Source: Chaetomium olivaceum (lineage: Eukaryota; Ascomycota; Sordariomycetes; Sordariales; Chaetomiaceae). From it: a stretch of 64,000 nt of DNA. The notes under the pieces are model-generated. The model made no database searches and was not told the origin of the DNA. It saw only the letters and a program-made list of their open reading frames with translations. Positions within the stretch are counted from its first letter, which is position 1, and the number at the start of each line of letters is the position of its first letter. Location: NCBI GenBank assembly GCA_039881045.1, contig JAYWVB010000030.1:62001-126000 (forward strand), given 5' to 3'. The translations under genes were made by a program, and so were the position numbers. Of the stretch, positions 43,967 through 55,140 are shown piece after piece.

Positions 43967-45431
43967 CTGCGGAAATTCGTCAGCTGAGCACTACCAGAGT
44001 GTCGGTTGGTTGGATTCCATACTGTAAATACGATGCACAAACCCAAGATTGTCTCCCTTTTGTTGACTTGTGGGACTGCCTCCCAAAATTATCAGCAGCG
44101 CCAATAAGTCCCATCAAGATATCATCTCCAACGCGATGACCCATTGCAAACACGGAGCCAAACAATGCTGGTTCTTCCTCCACTCGCAGACGCAGCGGGT
44201 GGCCTTCTTTTTGGCAACGTGGCGGCTCGGCCCTGGATAGGTATCTGCGTTTTGGGGGGGGTGGAGGGGGTGGTCATAAACCGGTGAGTGGTTTTAAGAT
44301 AGCCAGAGAACTTCGGAGAGTTGCTCCTTCGAAGATTCACGGAAACAGATTTGCAGAGATCATGCGAAGTTGGCCATACAACCAAGCCCAAAGCAATCGT
44401 GCCGCTTCTTTTTCCTACGGGGACGATCAGCTGCTATTCAAGGTCTCCGATCAAAGGTCCAGCCAGAATGCGTGCGGCGTGACTACCTTGATGTTGCAGG
44501 GTGTCTAGTCATCACATTCATCATGATCCGTGCCTCAGGTTGTTACCACACCCATGCGGCTAATCATCTTTTCAAAACGTTCCCAAGATAAAGCCTTCCC
44601 AAAACAAGGCCAAGAAAGTCTGTGCTACAGGCATGCAGGTTTCAGGCAGCAATCCCTTGTGTCTCTTCCAGGGTGTGCCTTCTCTGTACCAACGACGGCC
44701 CAAGCGGCCCAAGGACTCAAATTGGGCTAGTGGTGCTCGGTGTGCCGCGATCCGACATGGGGGCAGTGGATGAGGTGAGACATTCAGCTACCTACCCAAG
44801 CAATCAGGTTCATGCTGGTGATCTGCCAGCGGCACAGCAACCCCGTGATTTTATCGTGCCGAGGTGGCGCCAGCGCACCTCCCTGCCGTGCTCGTGGCGC
44901 TGCTTTCCGAATGGGTTACTATGGACAGCATTGTCGGTGCGGCCATGACTAGGTACCTAATGTGACGTGCAAGCCGCTCGACAAGTCATCAATCCTATTA
45001 AATCCCGCTAGGGACTCAATTTATTGTACCAGCAATGCTGGCGGTGGGCTTTTATTCGTGTCAGAGTCGCCGAGGTATCCGGTGAACTAGGGGATGTTGA
45101 GTCGGGAGAGAGCAGCGTTCGAAGAGTTGAGGAGTGACTCGCTCAATGAGAAAGTAGTTTAGGTTGGAATGGGTGGATATGGTCAAACAGATCGAGGAGG
45201 GGAGAGCTACAGTACCTAAGGTAGCCAGCTGGGCTGGGCCGCTAGAGATGGTCAGGGGTTTGCACTGTTGACGACGCCGGGCTGACAACGGCCGTGGCTA
45301 GTGTATGAAGAGGTATCAGCCTGCGTCAAACATTACTTTGCTTTGAAGTCATTTCTAGTAAGTTTTCCTCAGGCATGCTTTTGCATTTAAGTTGCTAATA
45401 ATTAATAGCTCAAACCGGAAGGTAAGGATGA
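43967..45431. other. Intergenic region, no supported gene
   Basis: About 1.5 kb. The first exon of the flanking membrane protein probably falls in its left part. GTACCTAAGGTAG occurs at 45212-45224. Nothing else was recognised. Confidence 0.5.
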
Positions 45432-45960
45432 ATGCCTCTTGATGGTCAACACATCATCCAAACTGACATACCGCAAGTGGCACCCTCATTGCGCGGGACT
45501 GCCTTATGTCTCTTTACATGTTTGCTTACCGCTTTTTTTGGAGCAGCCAGTTACCCCGGGGCCACCGAGCTTGTGAGTACAAGGCTCAGGTCCTGGACAG
45601 TACCGGGTAGGCTCTGCTATCAGCCTCCAATACCGTCTGGCCTGGTTAACTGGCTTTTGCTCCCCTTACTTTATCAATCCAAAGAATATGAACTGGGTAG
45701 GCGTAGGGCCATGTGATTCCATCTATGGTACACCTTGCTTACTGTATGAATAGGGGGACAGAGTACGGCTTCATCTGGGCGGGGTCAAATTTCGCCTGCA
45801 CTTTCTTCTATTTATGTTTGCCCGAGCTCAAGGGGCGGACTTTATAGAAGATTGACGAGTTGTTTGAGAGACGGATCTCGGCGCAGAAGTTTAAGTTGGC
45901 CAGGACCAACAGCACAGAAGCAGTGCTGAAACAAATACAACAGAGGGAGGTGGGCATAGC
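45432..45960 (+). pseudogene. Relic of an MFS sugar (maltose-permease-like) transporter, 3' part
   Basis: The pieces are STRLRS (about 45573), then in another frame YFINPKNMNWVGV (about 45668), and then TEYGFIWAGSNFACTFFYLC with LPELKGRTL, a TAG stop at 45846-45848, and KIDELFERRISAQKFKLART. This order matches the last helices and C-terminal signature (PELKGRTyaELDeLFerrisa) of fungal sugar transporters. The frame changes at least twice and an in-frame stop interrupts the signature. The first two-thirds of the transporter is absent upstream. It is a dead fragment next to the NRPS-like gene and may once have served the same locus. Confidence 0.65.
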
Positions 45961-46350
45961 CATTTCCAAGATAAGGATAGCTTAATCGGCTCGTGAAAGT
46001 ACCCCTGGAGGAACCGAACTTAGCATGGAGTGGAAGTCGCCCCTCAAAGAGTCCCAGCCCACAGAAGCTGTTGAATTGGGGATTTGAAGGACGTAAGAGG
46101 AGGGGAAACAGGGGGTTAAGCGGGACGTAGGTAGGAGGACATCGTGTTTACCGGACGGGAGATCATTGCGTACATACCAATGAACAAGAGTCAGTTTTCA
46201 GTAGTATGGCAAACATCAAATCGTGATACCACTATCTCTCCTTCTTACCAAATTCCTGTTCTGTCCCTATTCCTGCAAAACAAACGCTGCGCCGTCAACA
46301 CTTTCAGTAGGTACCAAAGCCGCAACTTCCCTCGGCCTATCTATGGCCCA
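45961..46350. other. Spacer between transporter relic and NRPS-like gene
   Basis: A 0.4-kb stretch where nothing was recognised. Confidence 0.5.
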
Positions 46351-49300
46351 CTAAAATTGCCATTGCCTACACCAGTTTTCCATGAGCTCGGGCGTGATGG
46401 CGGGCATCTCGCGCATAGTCTTGCTTCGGTTCGTAGTCCGCGACGTGTCCATGGCGACATATCCCTGCCCCTCGTTCGCTGCCGTTACCCAAGCTTTGTA
46501 GGTGTCGAGAAGCTTTACACCCGGGTTCCTGCTGATTTCCTCGGCTTTGGCCTGGCTATTCTCCAGCGCGTTTACCCACTCGTCGAAGCCGACTAGCTTC
46601 TTGATCCGGTCGCCGTAAAATTCCTTGACGGCTTCAACCAGCGACTTCCATTGCGTTTTGGCCGGGTTGATGCCGTGGAAGTACCCGTTGATGTCCTTTA
46701 CCAGAACACTGCACGTCACCCCGGATACCTCGAGCACGAAGTTTGCAATTCCCTCGATTGGCGTCCAGTCAACCGTTGACATCTGGCCGAGAGTGTCTGG
46801 GAGGAGACCAAGATATACTGAGCTGGCAATGATGCTGGGGAGCCACTCCTGTCGATTCCAGAGGCCTCTTTTGCTGCTTGGGCCGGCAATCTGCCCGACA
46901 CGCATGATCTCGACGGGGACACCCGAAACCTCGCTTGCCTTTTCCAAGATCAGGCTGCTAATGAGCTTGGACTGGCCATAGCCGCCGGTGCTGATGTCCA
47001 AGTCACGTAGTGATTCCTCTGGCACGGACACTGGTTTCTGCCACGCACTGACGGTGGCGATGGACGAGATGAAGATGATGGGAACTCGCTTTGCCGCTTT
47101 GCAACTGAAGTCGGCCAGATTGCGGACTCCCCGAATATGCGGCTCAAAGGATTCAATGGGCATATTGAAGTTGACCGGCCATTGGTTGTGGATGACCCTG
47201 TCTACCTCAACCAGGAGTCGCTCGTAAACACCCTGTTCAAGTCCCAAATCATATTGCGACAAGTCGGCGCGCAAGAACTCGGCCTTTGAAAAATCGATAT
47301 TCAGCAGCCACGGTCTACGTCGGCCTGCCTTTGTCGGGCTTCGGCGTCATCCGTGCGGTTCAGGCAAATTATCTTGCTGACTCTGGGACAGGAGGATGCT
47401 ATGTCAAGCATGTACGACCCTAAGGCGCCCGTCGTCCCAGTTATCAGAATCACCTGACCTTCGTCGAGCGGTGGGCCCTTATCGATCCGAGGCTGCGGCA
47501 TATTTCTGGTGTATTTGTCGAGCAGAGCTTCCATAGTTTGAACCTTGTACTGCATACCGCCAGTGGCGGCGTCGTGGCCATCTCTCCCTGCCAACGAGAA
47601 AAGGTACTCCGCTAGTTGCCGGGAGGTCGGATGCCCATAGATGACGCGTGTGGCTAGAGTGGACGCGTCCACACGGAGACCACTTGCTTCCAATCCCGCT
47701 CGGAGCAGCCGAGAGGCGTTGATGACTTGCATCGAATCAATTCCGACAGTAAAGAAATCCGTGTCCGGCTCTAACTTTGGCGACTGCAGCCGCATCTCAA
47801 AAATGGCCTCGATTGACTTGGTCAACGCCTCTTTGGAGTTGAAGTCCAGAGTTGGCGCCTCAGAGGATGTGACTTCATTGACCTGTTCGTAGATTTTGTC
47901 AATCTCCTCTTTGTACATCCTGACGGTTCCCGCCCGCTGGATCGTTCCCTTGCCTGCTCTGAGGAACGGTTTGTCGGGGTTTGAAATGGCAATGAAATCC
48001 CTTCCGATCTGGCCGTGGGCCACCGTCTCCTCGTTGGCTCTGATCACGGTCGGCCAAACGATGTCGATAAACTCCTTGGCTTCCTCTTCCGTTTTAGGCT
48101 GGTTCATCGGCTCGAGGATGAGGGCGGGTTGGAACCGATTGCTGCCGACCACGATTGCCCCCTTAACTTTCGGGTGGCCCATCAAGATTGTCTCGATCGA
48201 AACCGGGTTCAGCTTTTCACCGTTTGAAAAGACAATGATGCTATCGGCCCGGCCTTGATACATCCAGTGGTCTGGTAGTGTCGGATGTGGCTTGAACAAA
48301 TCATTGGTCTTGTACTCCTTGGCTTCGGGGAAAGTGTAGAAGAAGCCTTGATATCCGGGGTCTTTGTCCTTCCGCACGATGACTTGTTCGAATACGTCCT
48401 CCCCCTCCACCTTTCTCCATTCACAGCCGAAAAGCTCCGAGTTGAAGATGAAGTACCGCCAAAGCTCCGGGTTTGGCTGCCAGTAGGCAGGGTAGGGCGC
48501 GAACCTGGGCTGGTTAGTCTGCGGCCTCGGCCTGGGGTTCTTGGTTCTTGACAGCGTACTCTGTTGCTGATATGAGGTTCACCAGCATCACACTATGCTT
48601 TACTAATCTGTCCCCGGCCTCGCTTGATAAGCTCCCTGTCGAGCGGTCAGCAAGAAAACCTCGTTTCAAATCCCCACTGAAACCCCTCGTGGAAAGACAT
48701 ACCGCCGCCGAATCCCACGTACGCCAACTTCCTCAAAACATCGACGGACTCCTCCCCATGACTCAATTCCTCGAGGATTGCAGGGGGTAAAATGACCGAG
48801 TCAACCCCGGCATGATTGAGACAATCCAGCGCCAAATTGGCTGAAAGGGGGCGATCGCCAACGCCAAATGCCACCGGGAGGTCCCAGTAGTGGACCATCA
48901 ACAAGGCGAGATAGAGCGCGGCAGCATGGTAGAGAGGCACTAAAAGAAGGCCAGTTAGATGATGCGCACCGGAAGCCCATAGACATTGCCACTTACTCGG
49001 AAGAAACACTCTCGTGGACCGTCGCGCCATCTCGTCCAACCAGAACAATTTTCCGTTCCACTCGCCGTGGTTGTGGTATTTATCTGCAATGGCCAACATC
49101 CCGTGCCTCACCACGACTGGTTTGGGAAAGCCAGTGCTACCGCTCGTGTGCAAGACTACCAACGGATCCCACGCGGCTTCGTCGAAGGTCTTGTTGTAGG
49201 GGTAGGGCTCGATGTGTTCCTCGGGGAACCACGCCTCAACGGGGAATGTCATGAAGGCATGCATGTCCCGCTCCTGCACCCACGATTGGACAAGGTCCTT

Positions 49301-49694
49301 GTAAGTTGCCTCGAACCAGATTACCTGACAGTTTGTCTGCTCGAAAAGGTTGAGCTGGCCCTCCTGGGAGTTGCGTGGGGAGATGAAGAGGGCCTTATAG
49401 CCAGCCTTGACGGCTCCTAGCGCGAAGACAAGATATCGGACATCGCTGGGTCCGATGTAGGCGACGGTCGGGAAGTCACCTTGGTTCGGAACTCCGGTTT
49501 GATTTGACGAGTTTGTGGGCAACCCGGTTGACGGCGTTGGCCGCCCGCTGGTATGTGATCTTCTTCCAGCCGTCCTCCAGGTCGGATGACTTGGGGATCG
49601 ACACCCACTCTCTGTGTGGTTCATTTTGGGCACGCTGATCGACTACATTGACCAACAACCGTTCACCAAAATTTTCCGCTTGTGCAGTGGTCAT
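46351..49694 (-). CDS. NRPS-like adenylate-forming reductase (A-T-R), several frameshifts
   Basis: The start at 49694 gives MTTAQAENFGERLLVNVVDQ. Introns fit at 48940-48996 and 48636-48702. The A domain has VVLHTSGSTGFPKPVVVRHG, LVPLYHAAALY, LVNLISATE and YQGRADSIIVFSNGEKLNP. The T domain has FFTVGIDSMQVINASRLLRA, with the phosphopantetheine Ser. The reductase has VILITGTTGALGSYMLD (GxxGxxG) and YGQSKLISS (YxxxK), and ends MENWCRQWQF. Frame shifts by one near 49490-49530, 48520-48560 and 47303-47310 (CGTGGCTGCTGAAT, where one base fewer than expected hides GLLNIDF). Repaired length would be about 1,070 residues, normal for this class, which loads a carboxylic acid and reduces it to aldehyde or alcohol using NADPH. 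Substrate cannot be read. A P450, a transporter relic and a regulator lie close by. Confidence 0.85.
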
Positions 49695-50902
49695 GTTAAA
49701 CTGGAACGCAAGATGGGTGGTAATGTAATCTCAGTGTTGACAAAGTTGGGCATACGAGGGAACAATGGCCCACGAGAACACTCTTCCGCTAGGGGGCCTT
49801 GGGCCTTTTGAATGGCGAGATATAAACTTCAGCTCGAGACATACCCCGACGTATTTCGGAGTTTGCATTCACCGGGGAGCCGATACTCCGACCACGATCG
49901 GGCGCGGCAAGCGCGGCTTTTTCGTCGGGGACGGCTTTTTGCTCGCGCTCTCCCGCGACGCGAGATTTTGGAGACTTTAACACCCACTCTAATTCCCGGC
50001 GGAACCAAATGCAACACAATTGTTTGCGCGTCAGGACAAAACGACTATGTCAGCTGTGCACCATATCCGCTCCGTGGGGTCTCGCGATCCGCGATGTCCG
50101 GCTCCGTTCTGGCATCGCCCACGGACCGCGTACTCCACCGATCCACCGTGACACCTCTCCGGCAGCATCCGTACTGTTCTGAGACTGTATCAAACACGAT
50201 GGTGGCCACCATCGGCGACCCGCTCGCGAAGCACTTCGTAATTAGTCAGTTGTCTTCAAAGAACCTTTGCCAACTTGCTGACAAACTTGTGGCTTGCCCG
50301 TCTTGCCAGCATGTCCCTGTTCGTCCGCCAGTCACTGGTTAATACATGAGGCGCAGAAAATCTCACTAACGCAAAAAGTAGTTAGAGAGTTACACGGGGT
50401 GAAGGTGCCAAAGTGGTCACGAGGGAGGATATGAGAGCTCATGCTCACAGCACGCCCGAGGTCTCATGGGCTGCGGTAGTCGACGGGACGCCTCGGAGTT
50501 AATTACGCAAAAGTTTTCAACTTCCACGATGTCACTCCTAATTCGTATGGACGAAGCCGTACTGCCGCTGTCGCCCTCACTCGTCAATAGTGGTTGGGTG
50601 ACATGGGGATGACGAACGGATAAAGTCAGAGTACTATGTTTCCGTTGAGACAAACAAGGAGTGATAAGTAAATAACTGAGGCGGGCCAATATGACCCAGA
50701 AACATCATCAGTATCATAAACCTGATGCGCCCCAACTATCGCTAAACTTTGAAACGGCCAATATTGCGTCCATCACACCCAGCCAGGTCACAACCCGATA
50801 ATCCGGTCCACGGCTCGATGTCCTACAGCAGAGTAACCCGGGACGAATTGGTCTCCGTATCCTTGCATGAATGATTCTTAAAGCCGGAGCTAACTCACTC
50901 AC
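49695..50902. other. Promoter side of the NRPS-like gene; no supported gene
   Basis: About 1.2 kb between two genes on the minus strand. Overlapping open frames at 49765-50342 have no family signature. A last exon of the HD-domain gene may lie near 50700-50900. Confidence 0.5.
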
Positions 50903-51583
50903 CGTAAGTCATCTCAGGTTTGGTACGACAGAGCCAGCTCATCGTCTCGACAATGCTGTCCTTGAAGTCTTGGGCCGGGGGAAACGCCGTTAGTACAGCC
51001 GAATACTCTGTCTCTGAATCCCGAGGCTGGGTCCTGAGAAATCAAGGCCGACGGATCTGCTAACTGTCTCAACCTCGGGCTCCTTGAAAAAGGAAAACCT
51101 ATGTTCCCCGTGGAGCGCAATGGCGTCCCAGACGAGCTGTACGCGGCGCTCTTCCCAATGCCTTCCCTGCTGGTGCGCCCGGATAAATTTGCGGGCGGCA
51201 ATGTCACCGTCAATCTCGAAACGGTGGTCAAGTGTGACAATGGTCGAGTTGGGTGTCCTGTCGAATCCCAGGTCGTGTAGGAGGATGGCCACCGCGTGGA
51301 CTTCGGGATCAACAATTGACTGTAATGTGTTATTGTGCTCCAGCATGAGTGTACCGAAGAGCCAGGAACGCATGACATGGTTGTACACATTGTCATCCCC
51401 ATGGTCACGCGCAAACTGTTGAGCCGCACGGACGAGAGGAGTATCGACGACCGAAACGCCGGCGATAGTCCGTCGTGCGTATAGTTCCAGGGAAGTAAAT
51501 CCTTTTCGGGGAAAGGGATTGGCTTGTATTGGGAAGAAAAGGAAGCTCGCCGCAAAGGCGGAGAGGGTCGAAAGGAGACGCAT
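50903..51583 (-). CDS. Secreted HD-domain protein (cyanamide-hydratase-like), one frameshift
   Basis: The start at 51583 gives MRLLSTLSAFAASFLFFPIQ, a signal peptide. The body has NHVMRSWLFGTLMLEHN, the metal-binding HD doublet in AVAILLHDLGFDRTP, DHRFEIDGDIAARKFIRAHQ and LHGEHRFSFFKEPEVE. This resembles fungal HD-domain proteins related to cyanamide hydratase. After DFSGPSLG the frame moves by one near 51016-51023 (CTCGGGATTC; a fourth G would restore it). The other frame then reads DSETEYSAVLTAFPPAQDFK and SIVETMSWLCRTKPEMTY before a GTGAGT donor at 50902. The last exon was not found. Metal-dependent hydrolysis is the family role; the substrate is unknown. Confidence 0.7.
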
Positions 51584-52358
51584 ATTGAAGTGTCGAAAGG
51601 TTGAATCGAAAGGTAGTGAGTTGGTAATGGAGAAGATTAACTACGGCAGAGCGCGCCATCATATAAACGCAAGAGGCCTGGGGGGTTTGTTTTCTTGATC
51701 CGAGGCTCATCGGCGTGGTGAGGGTCTTTGAGCAAGTTTTCTCTTAATCCGCGCTATGCGCATCTTTGAATCTTCCACAAATTCCTACATGGGATGATCC
51801 GGTGCTCTGTGTAGTCTCCGACAAGCCTCGGGTGTTACAAATACTCGCACTCTCCCACTTCCCCCTTTGTTAAGCCGAGGCCCATCCCTGTCCTAAGAAT
51901 GTAGCCACCGTACGAAGTACTCCAAACAAACCCCGCTCCAAAAGATACCAGAGATGTTTCTAGACAAAGTTGACGGAACAAAGTCAGGAAATGCAAATCG
52001 AGTGAGTAATTTGAATAAAAGAAGCATTACAGAAAAGATTTAGAAAGAAAAAAAGAAGAAGAAAGAAAAAGAAAAGGAAAGTGGGAAAGGGATAATAAGA
52101 AATCGAAACAAAATCCACAACAAGGAATGGAAAAGGACAGCCAAATAAGGCGTAGAGAAATGTGAAAACCGATAAGAACAAACTAACCAAAAGAGGCACT
52201 CTCATTCACCTGATCAGGACACTCATTATAGTCAGTGGGAAGATATAGAGCGACAAAATCATACACACCCACTGTCATCACCGACGTTATCAACGACGCC
52301 GTCAACCGGAGGCTTGAGATCTTGGCCACTTGAGTGGCCATCTTGCTGCCTTGCCCAA
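51584..52358. other. Spacer with a purine-rich tract
   Basis: A 0.8-kb stretch. From about 52018 to 52115 the plus strand is almost pure A/G (AAGAAAAAGAAAAGG-like). This is a polypyrimidine tract in the 3' flank of the regulator gene. No gene. Confidence 0.6.
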
Positions 52359-54605
52359 TCAACTCCCGCCCGGGAATAACAAATTCTTGGAGTCCAGGGC
52401 AAGGTGCGAGAACAGCCCGTCCGGAGAGCCTGTGTGCAGCGACATAGACGGCGCCATACTGTAACCTCCAGCAGCGGGGACGGACATAAAACCGCCATGG
52501 ACTGGTATTTGCGAGGGACCTGGCGTGGCCAAAGCTGGACAGAATACCACAGGCGAACCCCCGCCCATTTCTCCCCGGACACGTATCTCCGATTTCGAAC
52601 CCCCCAATGTATCGACCTGTTCCACCACCCTATCCATTAGCGACGAGTCATATCCCGTCCGCATCATATCCGCCGCGAGCTGGTACGCGACTGCCCGCAC
52701 GAGAGGACTTTTTCTCCCGAAGAAGACGAGCGTCCGAGCCAAGTAACGAAGCTTCTCCTCGCTCTGCCCGGGGCCCCTCTTCCGTGGCCGCCCCTCCTCC
52801 TCTGCGACCTCCCGGAAGTGATCCTCCAGAAACACCGACGCAGCCAGATACGCAGCAAACGACAGCAGCGGGTTGCGGATTGCCGTGCCGACGCCATCGC
52901 CCGCCGCGCGGAACACGGCTAGGATGCCCTCGGCCGCGGGGAGGAGGCGCGCCTGGCCCTGCGCTATCAGCAGCTGGTGATCGGGGTCCTCTGGCGCTCG
53001 GGGCAGCCGTTCGTGCAGCAGCGCTAACGCGGTGCGGTGCAGGTGGATGGTGGCCATGTTGGTGCTCGCGTGAACGAGGATTGCGTCGAGGGTGCGCGGC
53101 GTGCGGAGCAGATGCAGGCGCTCGGGGAGGAGCATCGTCAGCGTAGTTAGGTTCGTGTCGATTTGCCCATGGCGGGCCCAGTAGAGCCCGTTCAGAACCT
53201 TGTCAGAGTCTTCCGTCTCGGAGAAGTGCTGCGGGTTGTTGTCGAGGGCATGGAGCAGCTCATTCGCAGCGAGGATGCGGATGGCAAGGGGGGAAACTTG
53301 AGCGCCCCGGCCTTGTTCCAATTGTTGAAGCCCCTTGGATAAAGGAATTGGGGGGTCGTCTGCTCTGCCGGCGGCAAAAGACTCTTCGGTCGAGGGAAGA
53401 TTGGTGCGCACATGGCGTTCGTCTACCAGAGACGGCCAACCCGTGGTGGATGAGAGGTAACGATCGGCGAGGAAGACAACCCACCACGTCCGCCGCCTCT
53501 CCTCAGCCTCTATCCAGCTCCTTGGTGGAGGCAAGCCCGAATGCACAAGTTCTGGCCCCGGGTATTTCACGTCGAGTTGGTGCAGCTTAAGCATCTGTGC
53601 GATTCTTACGCCACGGCAGTGGCTGGTGGATGCTCTCGTAAATATGGCATACACGTGGCATTCGTAGGCCGAAATGAGGCACCACGCCTGCACGTGGGCT
53701 AGGGTTATTGAGACCTCACCTTGTCCCTTCAACTCGTCTGCCTCGGCATAGGCTCGGGCACGTTGGTAGAAGGGCTCAGACAAATGGCGATAAGTCTCGG
53801 ACGTCGCCGCAGCCGAGGCCAGGACAATGTATTGGAGACACATAGGAGGCCGCATATGAGGCGGGAGGCGTAGTCCTGCTATGTAGCTCGCCTGGTGGAG
53901 CATGGGCGCACCGCTGTGGATGTTTCGGAAGTATAGTGAGACCCTACAGACATGCTCTCATTTAGTGACTGCTTGCCGAGCAAGCGAGCAAGGATGATGG
54001 CATCTTACAACTCATCCATGACATCAAACGGAGGAAGTTGCTCAAAGAGGCCTAGACTGATCAACTGATCTGCTGACTGTACGCTAGGAATGGTAGTTTG
54101 GGTCTGCCCATACGGCACGCCCTCTTCTGTTGCAAAGGGGTCCATCCCAAAAACATCCAGGTTGGGGTCCTGGAATAGAGGTGGCCCAGCCGAAGCTCCA
54201 GAGCTTGGGCTTGGCAGCTCCGGTTCTGTCGTTTGTGCAGGCCCGAGACTAGAGTTTCTCAGAAGACCCTCAAGCTCCTCTGTCAGGGTAGGAGCCAAGA
54301 GTCAGTCTGGTTTCTTCAGGGTTTGTCACGGTGGTGTGAAAGCCAGACACCCTACCTATCCGCTCCTCAAGTTCCCGTACGGTTTTCCGTCGACCAAGCG
54401 CCCGCTGCCGCAGTCCAGGGTAACTACATTTTTCATTCTGCCTGGAACACCGTTCACAGGTTGGGCGCCTTCGGTCGCACCTCAACTTGCGGCTGCGGCA
54501 CTGGACACAAGACAGTGACACTGGCGATGGGTTGTCTGCCGGCGTGTTGCTGTTGTGGGTCAGCCCACCTTCGGGCCGTAACGGCAGTCGCTCCGCTGTT
54601 CCCAT
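52359..54605 (-). CDS. Zn2Cys6 fungal-specific transcription factor
   Basis: Exons 54356-54605, 54009-54279 and 52359-53943 join in phase to about 701 residues. The binuclear cluster is CVQCRSRKLRCDRRRPTCER, then CSRQNEKCSYPG. It is followed by RQRALGRRKTVRELEERIEE, which suggests a short coiled-coil dimerisation helix. The middle-homology region reads FRNIHSGAPMLHQASYIAGL, HVQAWCLISAYECHVYAIF and EERRRTWWVVFLADRYLSS. The C-terminal tail is Gly/Pro/Ser-rich. Such factors bind CGG triplets in the nucleus. It is divergent from an NmrA-type gene across 535 bp with an 11-bp repeat array, and it is the only DNA-binding regulator in the accessory region, so it is the prime candidate for controlling the neighbouring biosynthetic genes (inference). 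The reading frame is intact. Confidence 0.93.
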
Positions 54606-55140
54606 GTGGATTTTCGATGATAAGACTGCTACTGTACATGCAATAGTACAAATGTTGAGATCAGGACGAGGAGAGTGGTTGGGAGGAAGGAAAAAGAAGG
54701 GGTAACAAAAGCTGACGACAGGAGTTGGGACGCCAAGCGCCAATCGCAGACCGTTCGGCGTCCGAAGCGGAGTGGAGGAATCCTTCTTGGCAACATCTTC
54801 AGCCCCTTGTTGCCTGTTTACCCAACCATCATGACCCGCCTCGGACCCCGAGCTTTGAAATGGCTTTTGGCTTTGAAATGGCTTTGAAATGGCTTTGAAA
54901 TGGCACTGGATTTGAAATAGGAAGAGAGATGAAGTAATACAGAACGTTGATATCAAAGTCTCACCTTCTAGGCTATAAGAACCCACCCGTCGTTTGTGAA
55001 ATCCGATTCAAATTTCAAGTTATCACCAACCCATATTCAGCAGTACCTGAGCCTAGCATCAACAGTCCAGCATAACCATTCCACTTCTCGACCTCATCCG
55101 CACACCTACGGTTTTACAACAATACACTTCCCGCATCACC
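54606..55140. promoter_or_regulatory. Divergent promoter region of regulator and NmrA gene
   Basis: This 535-bp interval lies between divergent start codons. It holds the 11-bp repeat array at 54852-54918. Co-regulation is inferred from geometry. Confidence 0.45.
54852..54918. repeat. Tandem 11-bp repeat GCTTTGAAATG
   Basis: Exact units lie at 54852-54862, 54870-54880, 54881-54891 and 54892-54902. A 7-nt partial unit sits in between and a degenerate TTTGAAAT follows at 54911. It lies about 250 bp upstream of the regulator start, in its leader or promoter. Confidence 0.8.
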
